A stretch of 64,000 nucleotides of DNA, taken from positions 930,001 to 994,000 of the forward strand of contig NZ_CP134152.1 in assembly GCF_032164335.1 (NCBI RefSeq), given 5' to 3'. Positions within the stretch are counted from its first letter, which is position 1, and the number at the start of each line of letters is the position of its first letter. The notes below the pieces were generated by a model that searched no databases, had not been told where the DNA came from, and was given only the letters and a program-made list of their open reading frames with translations. The position numbers and the translations under genes are program-made. Source of the DNA: Winslowiella toletana (lineage in GTDB: Bacteria; Pseudomonadota; Gammaproteobacteria; Enterobacterales; Enterobacteriaceae). Shown in pieces: positions 1 through 8,213 of the stretch.

Positions 1-482
1 ATCAGCGTGGCGATGCCAACCATAACAAAGCGGTAAGACTGGCAAGAGACGCGTTCGCCGGGATCGTTAGTGATGACGCCGCCCAGTGAACAGTAAGGGA
101 TATTAATGGCGGTATAGGCCAGCGACATCAGGAAGTAGGTCACAAAGGCGTAGATGACCTTGCTCTCATAACTCCAGTCCGGCGTGGTAAACATCAGCAC
201 CGCGAACAGCACGTACGGCAGTGAAACCCACAGTAACCATGGCCGAAACCGTCCCCAGCGGCTGCGGGTTCGATCGGCAATCGCCCCCATAATCGGATCG
301 GTGACCGCATCCAGCACCCTGACCGACAGCAGCAGCACCCCAACCAGAGCCGGAGCCAGACCGAAGACATCGGTATAGAAGTAGCTTAAAAACAACATGA
401 TGGCGCCACCAATCATATTGCAGCCTGCATCACCCATGCCGTAACCGATTTTTTCTTTAATCGAAAGCGCTGTTGCCTTCAT
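1..482 (-). CDS. GPH-family sugar/cation symporter, 5' part (truncated by window edge)
   Basis: Inner-membrane sugar:cation symporter of the GPH (MelB/YicJ/YihO) branch of the MFS superfamily. The 160 visible N-terminal residues begin MKATALSIKEKIGYGMGD, a typical GPH opening, followed by hydrophobic helices and the loop motif DAVTDPIMGAIADRTRSRWG with its conserved Asp and basic residues. A later stretch, NIPYCSLGGVIT, is also characteristic. The ATG is at 480-482. The C-terminal two thirds lie outside the window, so the substrate (a glycoside or oligosaccharide is usual for the family) cannot be inferred. An inverted repeat about 40 bases upstream may be its operator. The family call is firm; the substrate is unknown. 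Confidence 0.85.
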   Translation of the reverse strand, partial: MKATALSIKEKIGYGMGDAGCNMIGGAIMLFLSYFYTDVFGLAPALVGVLLLSVRVLDAVTDPIMGAIADRTRSRWGRFRPWLLWVSLPYVLFAVLMFTTPDWSYESKVIYAFVTYFLMSLAYTAINIPYCSLGGVITNDPGERVSCQSYRFVMVGIATL

Positions 483-520
483 CGTCTGTTCTCCCACCCC
501 TGGACAGTAGCCTGCGTTGA

Positions 521-547
521 GAACACATTATTAATGGTTATGTGTTC
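521..547. promoter_or_regulatory. Inverted repeat upstream of the symporter gene, candidate operator
   Basis: Perfect 8-base arms GAACACAT (521-528) and ATGTGTTC (540-547), separated by 11 bases, lie 38-65 bases before the symporter start codon. The position suits a repressor or activator site. The cognate regulator is not in the window. Confidence 0.4.
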
Positions 548-648
548 GCAACTGCAGCAGTAAACCGTCGCGCAGATGGACAAATTGACTGTAGGAGAGA
601 AAGTGTGAGGAAGTTAACAATGGTCGCGGCAGGGAAATCATGGATAAG

Positions 649-667
649 GGCGGCGATAAGCCGCCCC
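649..667 (-). terminator. Hairpin after aroP
   Basis: Stem GGGCGGC (649-655) / GCCGCCC (661-667) with a 5-base loop lies just past the aroP stop codon. On the aroP strand it is followed only by a short TTAT, so termination may be weak. Confidence 0.5.
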
Positions 668-673
668 GACGTT

Positions 674-2029
674 TTATGCTTTTTGCGTTTTCTTCTTAAT
701 CGCGTAGCCGATTGCCAGTACCAGCACCCAGACCGGAATTAACCAGACGGAAATGGCCATCGACGGCGTCATCGCCATAATCACCAGAATACCGACCATA
801 AATGCCAGGCAGACCCAGTTACCCAGTGGATAGAACAGGGCTCTGAAACGCGTAGTGACACCCTGCTGATCTTTCTTACGACGGAACTTCAGGTGCGCCA
901 GGCTAATCATTGCCCAGTTAATCACCAGCGCGGAGACGACCAGCGACATCAGAATGCCAAAGGCTTCACCCGGCATCAGGTAGTTGACCAGAACACAGAT
1001 AGCGGTCGCCAGTGCCGATACGCCAATCGCAATGATTGGAACACCGCGCGCGTCGACTTTCAGCAGCGCTTTTGGACCATTGCCTTGCTTCGCCAGGCCG
1101 TAAAGCATACGGCTGTTGCTGTATACGCAGCTGTTATAGACCGACAGTGCCGCCGTCAGAATCACCACGTTCAGCGCGTTCGCCACCAGGCTGTCGCCAA
1201 GATCGTGAAAAATCATTACGAACGGGCTACCGCCTTCTACCACTTTGGTCCACGGATAGAGCGAAAGCAGTACCGCCAGCGAGCCGATATAGAAAATCAG
1301 GATGCGATAGATCACCTGATTGGTCGCTTTAGGAATACTTCTTTCCGGATCGTCAGCTTCAGCAGCAGTAATCCCTACCAGTTCCAGCCCGCCGAAGGAG
1401 AACATGATCACCGCCATCGCCATAACCAGCCCGGAGACGCCATTCGGGAAGAAGCCGCCAATATCCCAGATATTGCTGACATGTGCTTCCGGCCCCCCCT
1501 TGCCGCTGAACAGCAACCAGCAGCCGAAGACAATCATGCCGATCACCGCGACCACTTTGATAATTGAGAACCAGAATTCCATTTCGCCATAGACTTTGAC
1601 GTTGGAGAGGTTAATCGCGTTGATCAGTAAGAAGAACACCGCGGCAGAGACCCAGGTCGGGATTTCCGGCCACCAGTACTGCACATAGATGCCAACGGCG
1701 GTCAGCTCGGCCATCGCCACCAGCACGTAAAGCACCCAATAGTTCCATCCGGAAGCAAAGCCTGCGAAGTCACCCCAGTATTTGTAAGCGAAGTGACTGA
1801 ATGAACCGGCAACCGGCTCTTCGACCACCATTTCGCCCAGCTGACGCATAATCATAAAGGCGATAAAGCCGCCAATGGCGTAGCCCAGCAAGACGGATGG
1901 GCCAGCCATCTTAATCGTCTGTGCAATACCCAGAAACAGGCCCGTCCCGACTGCGCCACCCAATGCGATTAGCTGAATATGGCGATTTTTCAATCCCCGC
2001 TTCAGTGCATCGCCCTGCACTTGTTCCAT
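674..2029 (-). CDS. aroP: Aromatic amino acid permease AroP
   Basis: Inner-membrane proton symporter of the amino acid/polyamine/organocation family that imports phenylalanine, tyrosine and tryptophan. The 451 residues start MEQVQGDALKRGLKNRHIQ, carry the family glycine-rich signature ALGGAVGTGLFLG in TM1 and twelve hydrophobic segments, and match the E. coli protein over its whole length. The ATG at 2029 follows AACGAGGTTTAT, a good ribosome-binding site. The gene is divergent from pdhR, as in E. coli. Two TyrR-like boxes lie 58-98 bases upstream, which fits the known TyrR repression of aroP. PheP is the closest alternative, but synteny favours AroP. Confidence 0.95.
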   Translation of the reverse strand: MEQVQGDALKRGLKNRHIQLIALGGAVGTGLFLGIAQTIKMAGPSVLLGYAIGGFIAFMIMRQLGEMVVEEPVAGSFSHFAYKYWGDFAGFASGWNYWVLYVLVAMAELTAVGIYVQYWWPEIPTWVSAAVFFLLINAINLSNVKVYGEMEFWFSIIKVVAVIGMIVFGCWLLFSGKGGPEAHVSNIWDIGGFFPNGVSGLVMAMAVIMFSFGGLELVGITAAEADDPERSIPKATNQVIYRILIFYIGSLAVLLSLYPWTKVVEGGSPFVMIFHDLGDSLVANALNVVILTAALSVYNSCVYSNSRMLYGLAKQGNGPKALLKVDARGVPIIAIGVSALATAICVLVNYLMPGEAFGILMSLVVSALVINWAMISLAHLKFRRKKDQQGVTTRFRALFYPLGNWVCLAFMVGILVIMAMTPSMAISVWLIPVWVLVLAIGYAIKKKTQKA

Positions 2030-2086
2030 ATAAACCTCGTTATGTCGTTATTTTTATTGGTGCCTTTCCGCCGTTTTAGTTGTTCG

Positions 2087-2104
2087 TGTAACTAAAACAT
2101 TACA
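2087..2104 (-). promoter_or_regulatory. TyrR-like box 1 upstream of aroP
   Basis: TGTAACTAAAACATTACA fits the TyrR consensus TGTAAA-N6-TTTACA with one mismatch per half-site and keeps the essential G and C. It lies 58-75 bases upstream of the aroP start codon. Confidence 0.65.
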
Positions 2105-2109
2105 TATAA

Positions 2110-2127
2110 CGTATTGATTAATTTACA
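2110..2127 (-). promoter_or_regulatory. TyrR-like box 2 (weak) upstream of aroP
   Basis: CGTATTGATTAATTTACA has one perfect half-site (TTTACA) and one degenerate half-site. Its centre is 23 bases from the centre of box 1, so the two form a strong/weak tandem pair like those of TyrR-repressed genes. The rest of the 2030-2553 intergenic region holds the PdhR operator and no convincing gene. Confidence 0.5.
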
Positions 2128-2507
2128 GTATCGGCGTCTTAAAAATAATGATGATGCTATCTCCGCGACAAGAATAGTGATAAGTGCAGACCATTGCACT
2201 TGGTTTCTCTTTTCGTGCGGCAGAATGAATAAAAAATCGACGTTTGCTCACACTCTGCGACAGATCTTTTCTGGCATGAAACGCAAAAAAAGACGAATAG
2301 CGTTACCTTATGGTTAAGGATGAGAAACCCCACTAACCACGTGTAAGGTTTGGTAAAAATTAGCCGTATTAATTTGGCTGTCTTAGGGTTTTTCCACTGT
2401 TTCTGGCACGATATCAGTATCTTTACAACGTGAGCCAGCCCCGGTTTCAGGCTGAAGCCATATAGACACAAGGTGAATACTTTGTTACTTTAGCGTCACC
2501 TTTTTGC

Positions 2508-2524
2508 AATTGGTATTACCAATT
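2508..2524 (+). promoter_or_regulatory. PdhR operator
   Basis: AATTGGTATTACCAATT contains a perfect match to the PdhR box ATTGGT-NNN-ACCAAT. It sits 30 bases before the pdhR start codon, where the pyruvate-sensing repressor would block transcription of its own operon. Confidence 0.9.
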
Positions 2525-2553
2525 TACTCCGGCATTTGGCAGAAGAAGGGATG

Positions 2554-3318
2554 ATGGCCTACAGCAAGATTCGCCAACCAAAGTTATCCGATGCAATCGA
2601 GCAACAGCTCGAGACTCTGATTATGGAAGGGACGCTGCGCCCGGGAGAAAAGCTGCTTCCTGAGCGTGAGCTCGCCAAACAGTTTGATGTCTCCCGCCCC
2701 TCCTTACGTGAAGCTATCCAGCGTCTGGAAGCAAAAGGCTTGCTGCTGCGCCGTCAGGGCGGCGGCACATTCGTACAAAAAAGCCTGTGGCAAAGCCTGA
2801 GCGATCCGCTCGTTGGACTGCTTGCCGACCATCCTGAATCTCAGTTCGACCTGCTGGAGACCCGTCACGCGCTGGAAGGCATTGCTGCTTACTATGCGGC
2901 GTTACGCGGCACTGACGAAGATTTGCAGCGCATTCGCGACTGCCACGTGGTGATTCAGCAGGCGCAGGACAGCGGCGATTTAGATGCCGAAGCGGATGCG
3001 GTGATGCAGTATCAGATAGCCGTCACAGAAGCGGCGCATAATGTCGTGCTGCTACATTTGCTACGCTGCATGGGGCCTATGCTGGAACAGAACGTACGAC
3101 AGAACTTTGAACTGCTCTACTCGCGCCGGGAAATGTTGGCGAAAGTGAGCGGTCATCGCGCCAGCATTTTTGCGGCGATTGTCGCCCGCGAGCCTGAACA
3201 GGCCCGTGAAGCGTCACACCGCCATCTGGCGTTTATCGAGGAAATATTGCTGGACAGGAGTCGGGAGCAGAGTCGTAGAGAGCGCTCCTTGCGACGTTTA
3301 CAGCAACGTAAGGAATAA
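2554..3318 (+). CDS. pdhR: Pyruvate dehydrogenase complex repressor PdhR
   Basis: GntR/FadR-family transcriptional repressor of the pdhR-aceEF-lpd operon; pyruvate releases it from DNA. The N-terminal winged helix ([20 protein letters not shown], then [19 protein letters not shown]) is followed by an all-helical FCD effector domain. From the ATG at 2554 the protein has 254 residues and begins [18 protein letters not shown], exactly like the E. coli protein. ATG 2551 and TTG 2536 are in frame upstream but would only add residues not found in relatives. First gene of the operon, with its own operator just upstream. Confidence 0.95.
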   Translation: MAYSKIRQPKLSDAIEQQLETLIMEGTLRPGEKLLPERELAKQFDVSRPSLREAIQRLEAKGLLLRRQGGGTFVQKSLWQSLSDPLVGLLADHPESQFDLLETRHALEGIAAYYAALRGTDEDLQRIRDCHVVIQQAQDSGDLDAEADAVMQYQIAVTEAAHNVVLLHLLRCMGPMLEQNVRQNFELLYSRREMLAKVSGHRASIFAAIVAREPEQAREASHRHLAFIEEILLDRSREQSRRERSLRRLQQRKE

Positions 3319-3407
3319 CGCGTAAATATAACGCGGCAACTATGCCTGATATCACTGGCGTGGCAGCGCACAGCGCCGCAGCGTCAGCGCTTGACGGTAT
3401 ACACGAC

Positions 3408-3459
3408 GAGCCTGTCTCCATGTGTTTTGGCAATAAGCAGAGCACATCGAGGCAGGCTC
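3408..3459 (+). other. Long hairpin between pdhR and aceE
   Basis: Arms at 3408-3424 (GAGCCTGTCTCCATGTG) and 3443-3459 (CACATCGAGGCAGGCTC) pair along 17 positions with one wobble and one mismatch around an 18-base loop. No U-run follows, so this is not a classical terminator. It begins 90 bases after pdhR and ends 42 bases before aceE, where it could protect the aceE transcript or mark a processing point. Confidence 0.6.
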
Positions 3460-3501
3460 CAGACAATTCAACGTATTAGACACAGATAAGGAATACCCCC
3501 C

Positions 3502-6165
3502 ATGTCAGAACGTTTACACAATGACGTGGATCCGATTGAAACTCGCGACTGGCTACAGGCGATCGAATCGGTCATCCGTGAAGAAGGTGTTGAGCGCGCA
3601 CAGTATCTGATTGATCAGGTAATGAGCGAAGCACGTAAAGGCGGCGTTAAAGTGGCGGCAGGCACCGGTGCCAGCCAGTACATCAACTCCATTGCCGTTG
3701 AAGACGAGCCGGAATACCCGGGCAACACCTCTCTGGAGCGTCGTATCCGTTCCGCGATCCGCTGGAACGCTATTATGATGGTTCTGCGTGCATCGAAGAA
3801 AGATCTGGAGCTGGGCGGTCATATGTCCTCTTTCCAGTCTTCCGCCACCATTTATGAAGTGTGCTATAACCACTTCTTCCGTGCGCGTAACGATAAAGAC
3901 GGCGGCGATCTGGTCTATTTCCAGGGTCATATCTCTCCAGGCGTATACGCACGTGCTTTCCTTGAAGGCCGCCTGACTGAAGATCAGCTGAACAACTTCC
4001 GTCAGGAAGTGCACGGTAAAGGTCTCTCCTCTTACCCGCATCCAAAACTGATGCCTGACTTCTGGCAGTTCCCGACCGTCTCAATGGGCCTTGGCCCGCT
4101 GGGTGCGATCTACCAGGCGAAATTCCTCAAGTATCTTGAGCACCGTGGTCTGAAAGAGACCTCAGCCCAGACCGTTTACGCTTTCCTTGGTGATGGCGAA
4201 ATGGATGAGCCAGAATCCAAAGGTGCGATCACTATCGCTACCCGTGAGAAGCTGGACAACCTGTGCTTTATCATCAACTGTAACCTGCAGCGTCTGGACG
4301 GCCCGGTCACCGGTAACGGTAAGATCATCAACGAACTGGAAGGCATCTTTGCCGGCGCCGGTTGGGAAGTGATCAAAGTGATCTGGGGCGGACGTTGGGA
4401 TGAGCTGCTGCGTAACGACACCAGCGGTAAGCTGATTCAGCTGATGAACGAAACCGTTGACGGTGACTATCAGACCTTTAAATCTCGTGACGGCGCCTAC
4501 GTGCGTGAGCACTTCTTTGGTAAATATCCGGAAACCGCAGCACTGGTTAAAGATATGACCGACGATGAGATTTGGGCGCTGAACCGTGGCGGCCACGATC
4601 CACAAAAAATCTATGCGGCACTGAAAAAAGCGCAGGACACCAAAGGCAAGCCGGTAGTGATTCTGGCACATACCATCAAAGGTTATGGTATGGGTGACAC
4701 CGCAGAAGGTAAGAACATTGCTCACCAGGTGAAGAAAATGAACATGGATGGCGTACGCTATATCCGTGATCGTTTCAACGTGCCGGTTGACGATGCCAAT
4801 ATCGAAAAACTGCCTTATGTGACCTTCGAAGAGGGTTCTGAAGAGCATAAATATCTGCACGGTCAGCGTGAGAAGCTGGGTGGCTACCTGCCAACCCGTC
4901 AGGCGCAGTTTAGCGAGAAGCTGGAAATGCCAGCGCTGGAAGATTTCAAATCGCTGCTGGAAGAGCAGAACAAAGAGATCTCTACCACTATCGCCTTTGT
5001 GCGTGCCCTGAACGTGATGCTGAAAAACAAGTCGATCAAAGATCGCCTGGTGCCAATCATCGCCGATGAAGCGCGTACTTTCGGTATGGAAGGTCTGTTC
5101 CGCCAGATCGGTATCTACAGCCCGAATGGCCAGCAGTACACTCCGCAGGACCGTGAGCAAGTTGCTTACTACAAAGAAGACGAAAAAGGTCAGATCCTGC
5201 AGGAAGGTATCAACGAACTGGGCGCAGGCGCATCCTGGCTGGCGGCGGCAACGTCTTACAGCACCAATAACCTGCCAATGATTCCGTTTTACATCTACTA
5301 CTCTATGTTCGGTTTCCAGCGTATCGGCGACCTGTGCTGGGCAGCAGGTGACCAGCAGGCTCGTGGCTTCCTGGTTGGCGGAACCTCTGGTCGTACTACG
5401 CTGAACGGTGAAGGTCTGCAGCATGAAGATGGTCACAGCCACATTCAGTCGCTGACCATACCTAACTGTATCTCTTACGATCCGGCTTACGCTTACGAAG
5501 TCGCGGTCATCATGCATGACGGTCTGGTACGTATGTACGGCGATGCGCAAGAGAACGTTTACTACTACATCACCACGCTGAACGAAAACTACCACATGCC
5601 TGCGATGCCGCAGGGTGCGGAAGAGGGTATCCGTAAGGGTATCTATAAGCTGGAAACGGTAGAAGGTAGCAAAGGTAAGGTTCAGCTGCTGGGTTCAGGC
5701 TCTATCCTGCGTCACGTTCGTGAAGCCGCACAGATCCTGGCGAAAGATTACGGCGTCGGTTCTGACGTTTACAGCGTAACGTCGTTCACTGAACTGGCAC
5801 GTGATGGCCAGGATTGTGAGCGCTGGAACATGCTGCACCCAACCGAAGAAGCCCGCGTGCCTTACATTGCTCAGGTAATGAACGATGCACCAGCGGTCGC
5901 TTCCACCGACTATATGAAACTGTTTGCTGAACAGGTTCGCAGTTACGTACCGGTCAGCGATTATCGCGTACTGGGTACTGATGGCTTTGGCCGTTCTGAC
6001 AGCCGCGAAAACCTGCGTCATCACTTCGAAGTGGACGCAACTTACGTGGTTGTTGCAGCACTGGGCGAATTGGCCAAACGCGGTGAAATCGATAAGAAAG
6101 TGGTAGCGGAAGCCATCACTAAATTCAATATCGATGCCGACAAAGTCAACCCGCGTCTGGCATAA
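3502..6165 (+). CDS. aceE: Pyruvate dehydrogenase E1 component
   Basis: Thiamine-diphosphate-dependent, homodimeric E1 subunit of pyruvate dehydrogenase. It decarboxylates pyruvate and acetylates the lipoyl groups of AceF in the cytoplasm. The 887 residues equal the E. coli length. The ThDP/Mg2+ motif is visible as GDGEMDEPESKGAI with the following NLQRLDG, and the transketolase-like pyrimidine and C-terminal domains follow in order. Start codon ATG 3502 comes after AAGGAATACCCCCC. It is 13 bases upstream of aceF. PdhR control is expected through the upstream operator. Confidence 0.98.
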   Translation: MSERLHNDVDPIETRDWLQAIESVIREEGVERAQYLIDQVMSEARKGGVKVAAGTGASQYINSIAVEDEPEYPGNTSLERRIRSAIRWNAIMMVLRASKKDLELGGHMSSFQSSATIYEVCYNHFFRARNDKDGGDLVYFQGHISPGVYARAFLEGRLTEDQLNNFRQEVHGKGLSSYPHPKLMPDFWQFPTVSMGLGPLGAIYQAKFLKYLEHRGLKETSAQTVYAFLGDGEMDEPESKGAITIATREKLDNLCFIINCNLQRLDGPVTGNGKIINELEGIFAGAGWEVIKVIWGGRWDELLRNDTSGKLIQLMNETVDGDYQTFKSRDGAYVREHFFGKYPETAALVKDMTDDEIWALNRGGHDPQKIYAALKKAQDTKGKPVVILAHTIKGYGMGDTAEGKNIAHQVKKMNMDGVRYIRDRFNVPVDDANIEKLPYVTFEEGSEEHKYLHGQREKLGGYLPTRQAQFSEKLEMPALEDFKSLLEEQNKEISTTIAFVRALNVMLKNKSIKDRLVPIIADEARTFGMEGLFRQIGIYSPNGQQYTPQDREQVAYYKEDEKGQILQEGINELGAGASWLAAATSYSTNNLPMIPFYIYYSMFGFQRIGDLCWAAGDQQARGFLVGGTSGRTTLNGEGLQHEDGHSHIQSLTIPNCISYDPAYAYEVAVIMHDGLVRMYGDAQENVYYYITTLNENYHMPAMPQGAEEGIRKGIYKLETVEGSKGKVQLLGSGSILRHVREAAQILAKDYGVGSDVYSVTSFTELARDGQDCERWNMLHPTEEARVPYIAQVMNDAPAVASTDYMKLFAEQVRSYVPVSDYRVLGTDGFGRSDSRENLRHHFEVDATYVVVAALGELAKRGEIDKKVVAEAITKFNIDADKVNPRLA

Positions 6166-6178
6166 GAGGTAGAGATTA

Positions 6179-8074
6179 ATGGCAATCGAAATCAACGTAC
6201 CGGATATCGGTGCAGACGAAGTTGAAGTTACCGAGATTCTGGTGAAAGTTGGCGACAAAGTTGAAGTTGAACAGTCGCTGATCACCGTTGAAGGTGACAA
6301 GGCCTCGATGGAAGTCCCTTCGCCAGAAGCTGGCGTAGTGAAAGAGATCAAAGTGGCCACCGGTGACAAAGTTGAAACCGGTAAACTGATCATGATTTTC
6401 GAATCCGCCGACGGTGCAGCTGATGCTGCACCTGCTCAGGCAGAAGAGAAAAAAGAAGCGGAAAAACCAGCTGCCGCCGCAGCTTCCAGCGAAAGCAAAG
6501 AAGTTGCCGTGCCGGATATCGGTTCTGACGAAGTTGAAGTCACCGAAATTCTGGTCAAAGTGGGCGACAGCGTTGAAGCTGAACAGTCACTGATCACCGT
6601 CGAAGGCGATAAAGCCTCGATGGAAGTTCCTGCGCCATTCGCGGGTACGGTAAAAGAGATCAAGATCGGCACTGGCGATAAAGTCAGTACCGGCTCACTG
6701 ATCATGGTATTTGAGACTGCCGGTTCTGGCGCAGCGGCACCTGCTGCTGAGAGCAAAACCGAAGCGACTCCGGCAGCGGCTCCAGCGGCTGCCAGCGGTG
6801 CGAAAGACGTTAACGTGCCGGATATCGGCGGTGACGAAGTTGAAGTGACCGAAGTGATGGTGAAAGTTGGCGACAAAGTTGCCGCTGAACAGTCACTGAT
6901 CACCGTTGAAGGCGATAAGGCCTCAATGGAAGTGCCGGCGCCATTCGCGGGTACGGTTAAAGAGATCAAGATCAATACCGGTGACAAAGTCAGCACTGGC
7001 TCGCTGATTATGGTGTTTGAAGTGGAAGGCGCTGCGCCTGCTGCTGCACCTGCTGCGAAGAAAGAGGAAGCGGCTGCCGCTCCTGCTAAGCAAGAAGCCG
7101 CTAAGCCAGCAGCGAAAGCTGAAGGCAAGAGCGACTTCGCGGAAAACGATGCTTACGTGCATGCCACGCCGGTTATCCGTCGTCTGGCACGCGAGTTCGG
7201 TGTTAACCTGGCGAAAGTCAAAGGCACTGGCCGTAAAAATCGCATTCTGAAAGAAGACGTGCAGGCTTACGTGAAAGATGCCGTGAAACGCGCCGAGTCT
7301 GCACCTGCTGCAGCCACCGGTGGTGGTATCCCGGGCATGCTGCCGTGGCCGAAAGTTGATTTCAGCAAGTTCGGTGAAATCGAAGAAGTCGAACTGGGCC
7401 GCATCCAGAAAATTTCTGGTGCTAACCTGAGCCGTAACTGGGTGATGATCCCGCACGTTACGCAGCACGACGAAGCCGATATTACCGAAGTGGAAAACTT
7501 CCGTAAGCAGCAGAACGACGAAGCGGCGAAGAAGAAACAGGATCTGAAGATCACCCCACTGGTGTTCCTGATGAAAGCGGCTGCCAAAGCGCTGGAAGAG
7601 TTCCCACGTTTCAACAGCTCGCTGTCTGAAGACGGTCAGAAACTGACGCTGAAGAAATACATCAATATCGGTGTGGCGGTTGATACGCCAAACGGTCTGG
7701 TGGTTCCGGTGTTCCGTGACGTCAACAAGAAAGGCATTGTTGAGCTGTCGCGTGAGCTGGCGGTGATTTCGAAGAAAGCGCGTGACGGTAAGCTGACGGC
7801 ATCAGATATGCAGGGCGGTTGCTTCACCATCTCCAGCCTTGGCGGCATTGGCGGTACTGCGTTTACCCCAATCGTCAACGCGCCGGAAGTGGCGATCCTC
7901 GGCGTGTCTAAATCGTCGATGAAACCGGTATGGAACGGCAAAGAGTTTGTGCCGCGCCTGATGCTGCCGCTGTCACTCTCCTTCGACCATCGTGTTATCG
8001 ATGGCGCAGCAGGTGCGCGTTTCGCTGCATATATCGGCACTATCATGGCAGATATCCGCCGTCTGGTGATGTAA
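6179..8074 (+). CDS. aceF: Dihydrolipoyllysine acetyltransferase, pyruvate dehydrogenase E2
   Basis: Core E2 subunit of pyruvate dehydrogenase: carries the acetyl group on lipoyl lysines and passes it to CoA. 631 residues. Three tandem lipoyl domains (about residues 1-80, 105-185 and 205-285) each contain EGDKASME; Lys41 is the lipoylation site of the first. Ala/Pro-rich flexible linkers separate them. A peripheral subunit-binding domain ([17 protein letters not shown]) and the catalytic domain, with the active-site motif [10 protein letters not shown] near the C-terminus, follow. The three lipoyl repeats are also very similar as DNA. It ends just before a perfect palindrome. Confidence 0.98.
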   Translation: MAIEINVPDIGADEVEVTEILVKVGDKVEVEQSLITVEGDKASMEVPSPEAGVVKEIKVATGDKVETGKLIMIFESADGAADAAPAQAEEKKEAEKPAAAAASSESKEVAVPDIGSDEVEVTEILVKVGDSVEAEQSLITVEGDKASMEVPAPFAGTVKEIKIGTGDKVSTGSLIMVFETAGSGAAAPAAESKTEATPAAAPAAASGAKDVNVPDIGGDEVEVTEVMVKVGDKVAAEQSLITVEGDKASMEVPAPFAGTVKEIKINTGDKVSTGSLIMVFEVEGAAPAAAPAAKKEEAAAAPAKQEAAKPAAKAEGKSDFAENDAYVHATPVIRRLAREFGVNLAKVKGTGRKNRILKEDVQAYVKDAVKRAESAPAAATGGGIPGMLPWPKVDFSKFGEIEEVELGRIQKISGANLSRNWVMIPHVTQHDEADITEVENFRKQQNDEAAKKKQDLKITPLVFLMKAAAKALEEFPRFNSSLSEDGQKLTLKKYINIGVAVDTPNGLVVPVFRDVNKKGIVELSRELAVISKKARDGKLTASDMQGGCFTISSLGGIGGTAFTPIVNAPEVAILGVSKSSMKPVWNGKEFVPRLMLPLSLSFDHRVIDGAAGARFAAYIGTIMADIRRLVM

Positions 8075-8081
8075 CAGTAAT

Positions 8082-8105
8082 CAAGGCCGGCAATTGCCGG
8101 CCTTG
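8082..8105 (+). terminator. Palindrome after aceF, partial terminator
   Basis: A perfect 24-base palindrome, CAAGGCCGGCAA and its complement, begins eight bases past the aceF stop codon and is followed by a short TTGTA. It would form a stable hairpin with a poor U-tract, so it probably attenuates rather than stops read-through into lpdA. Confidence 0.7.
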
Positions 8106-8131
8106 TTGTAAGCATTCATGTTGCCGTGTGT

Positions 8132-8159
8132 TTGCAGTCTGTTAACAATTCTGTAAACT
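8132..8159 (+). promoter_or_regulatory. Candidate lpdA promoter
   Basis: TTGCAG (8132-8137) and TAAACT (8154-8159) are spaced by 16 bases, about 50 bases before lpdA. The overlapping TGTTAACAATTCTGTAAA resembles the ArcA-controlled segment of the E. coli lpd promoter as I remember it. A separate lpdA promoter is expected because LpdA also serves 2-oxoglutarate dehydrogenase and glycine cleavage. Confidence 0.5.
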
Positions 8160-8213
8160 CTTGCGGTGAAAACGTCCGAGTGGATTAAGACGTTTAGCAA
8201 ATAAGAGGTCATG

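Noticed and set aside
2157-2471. Open frame of 104 codons on the minus strand between aroP and pdhR
   Set aside because: No ribosome-binding site or recognisable protein pattern; it lies over the control region with the PdhR and TyrR sites.
4162-5595. Long 477-codon open frame opposite aceE
   Set aside because: It is the complementary shadow of a highly expressed, strongly biased gene and has no domain.
6436-7128. 230-codon Ala/Ser/Thr-rich frame opposite aceF
   Set aside because: Antisense of the lipoyl repeats and Ala/Pro linkers; repeats only mirror aceF.
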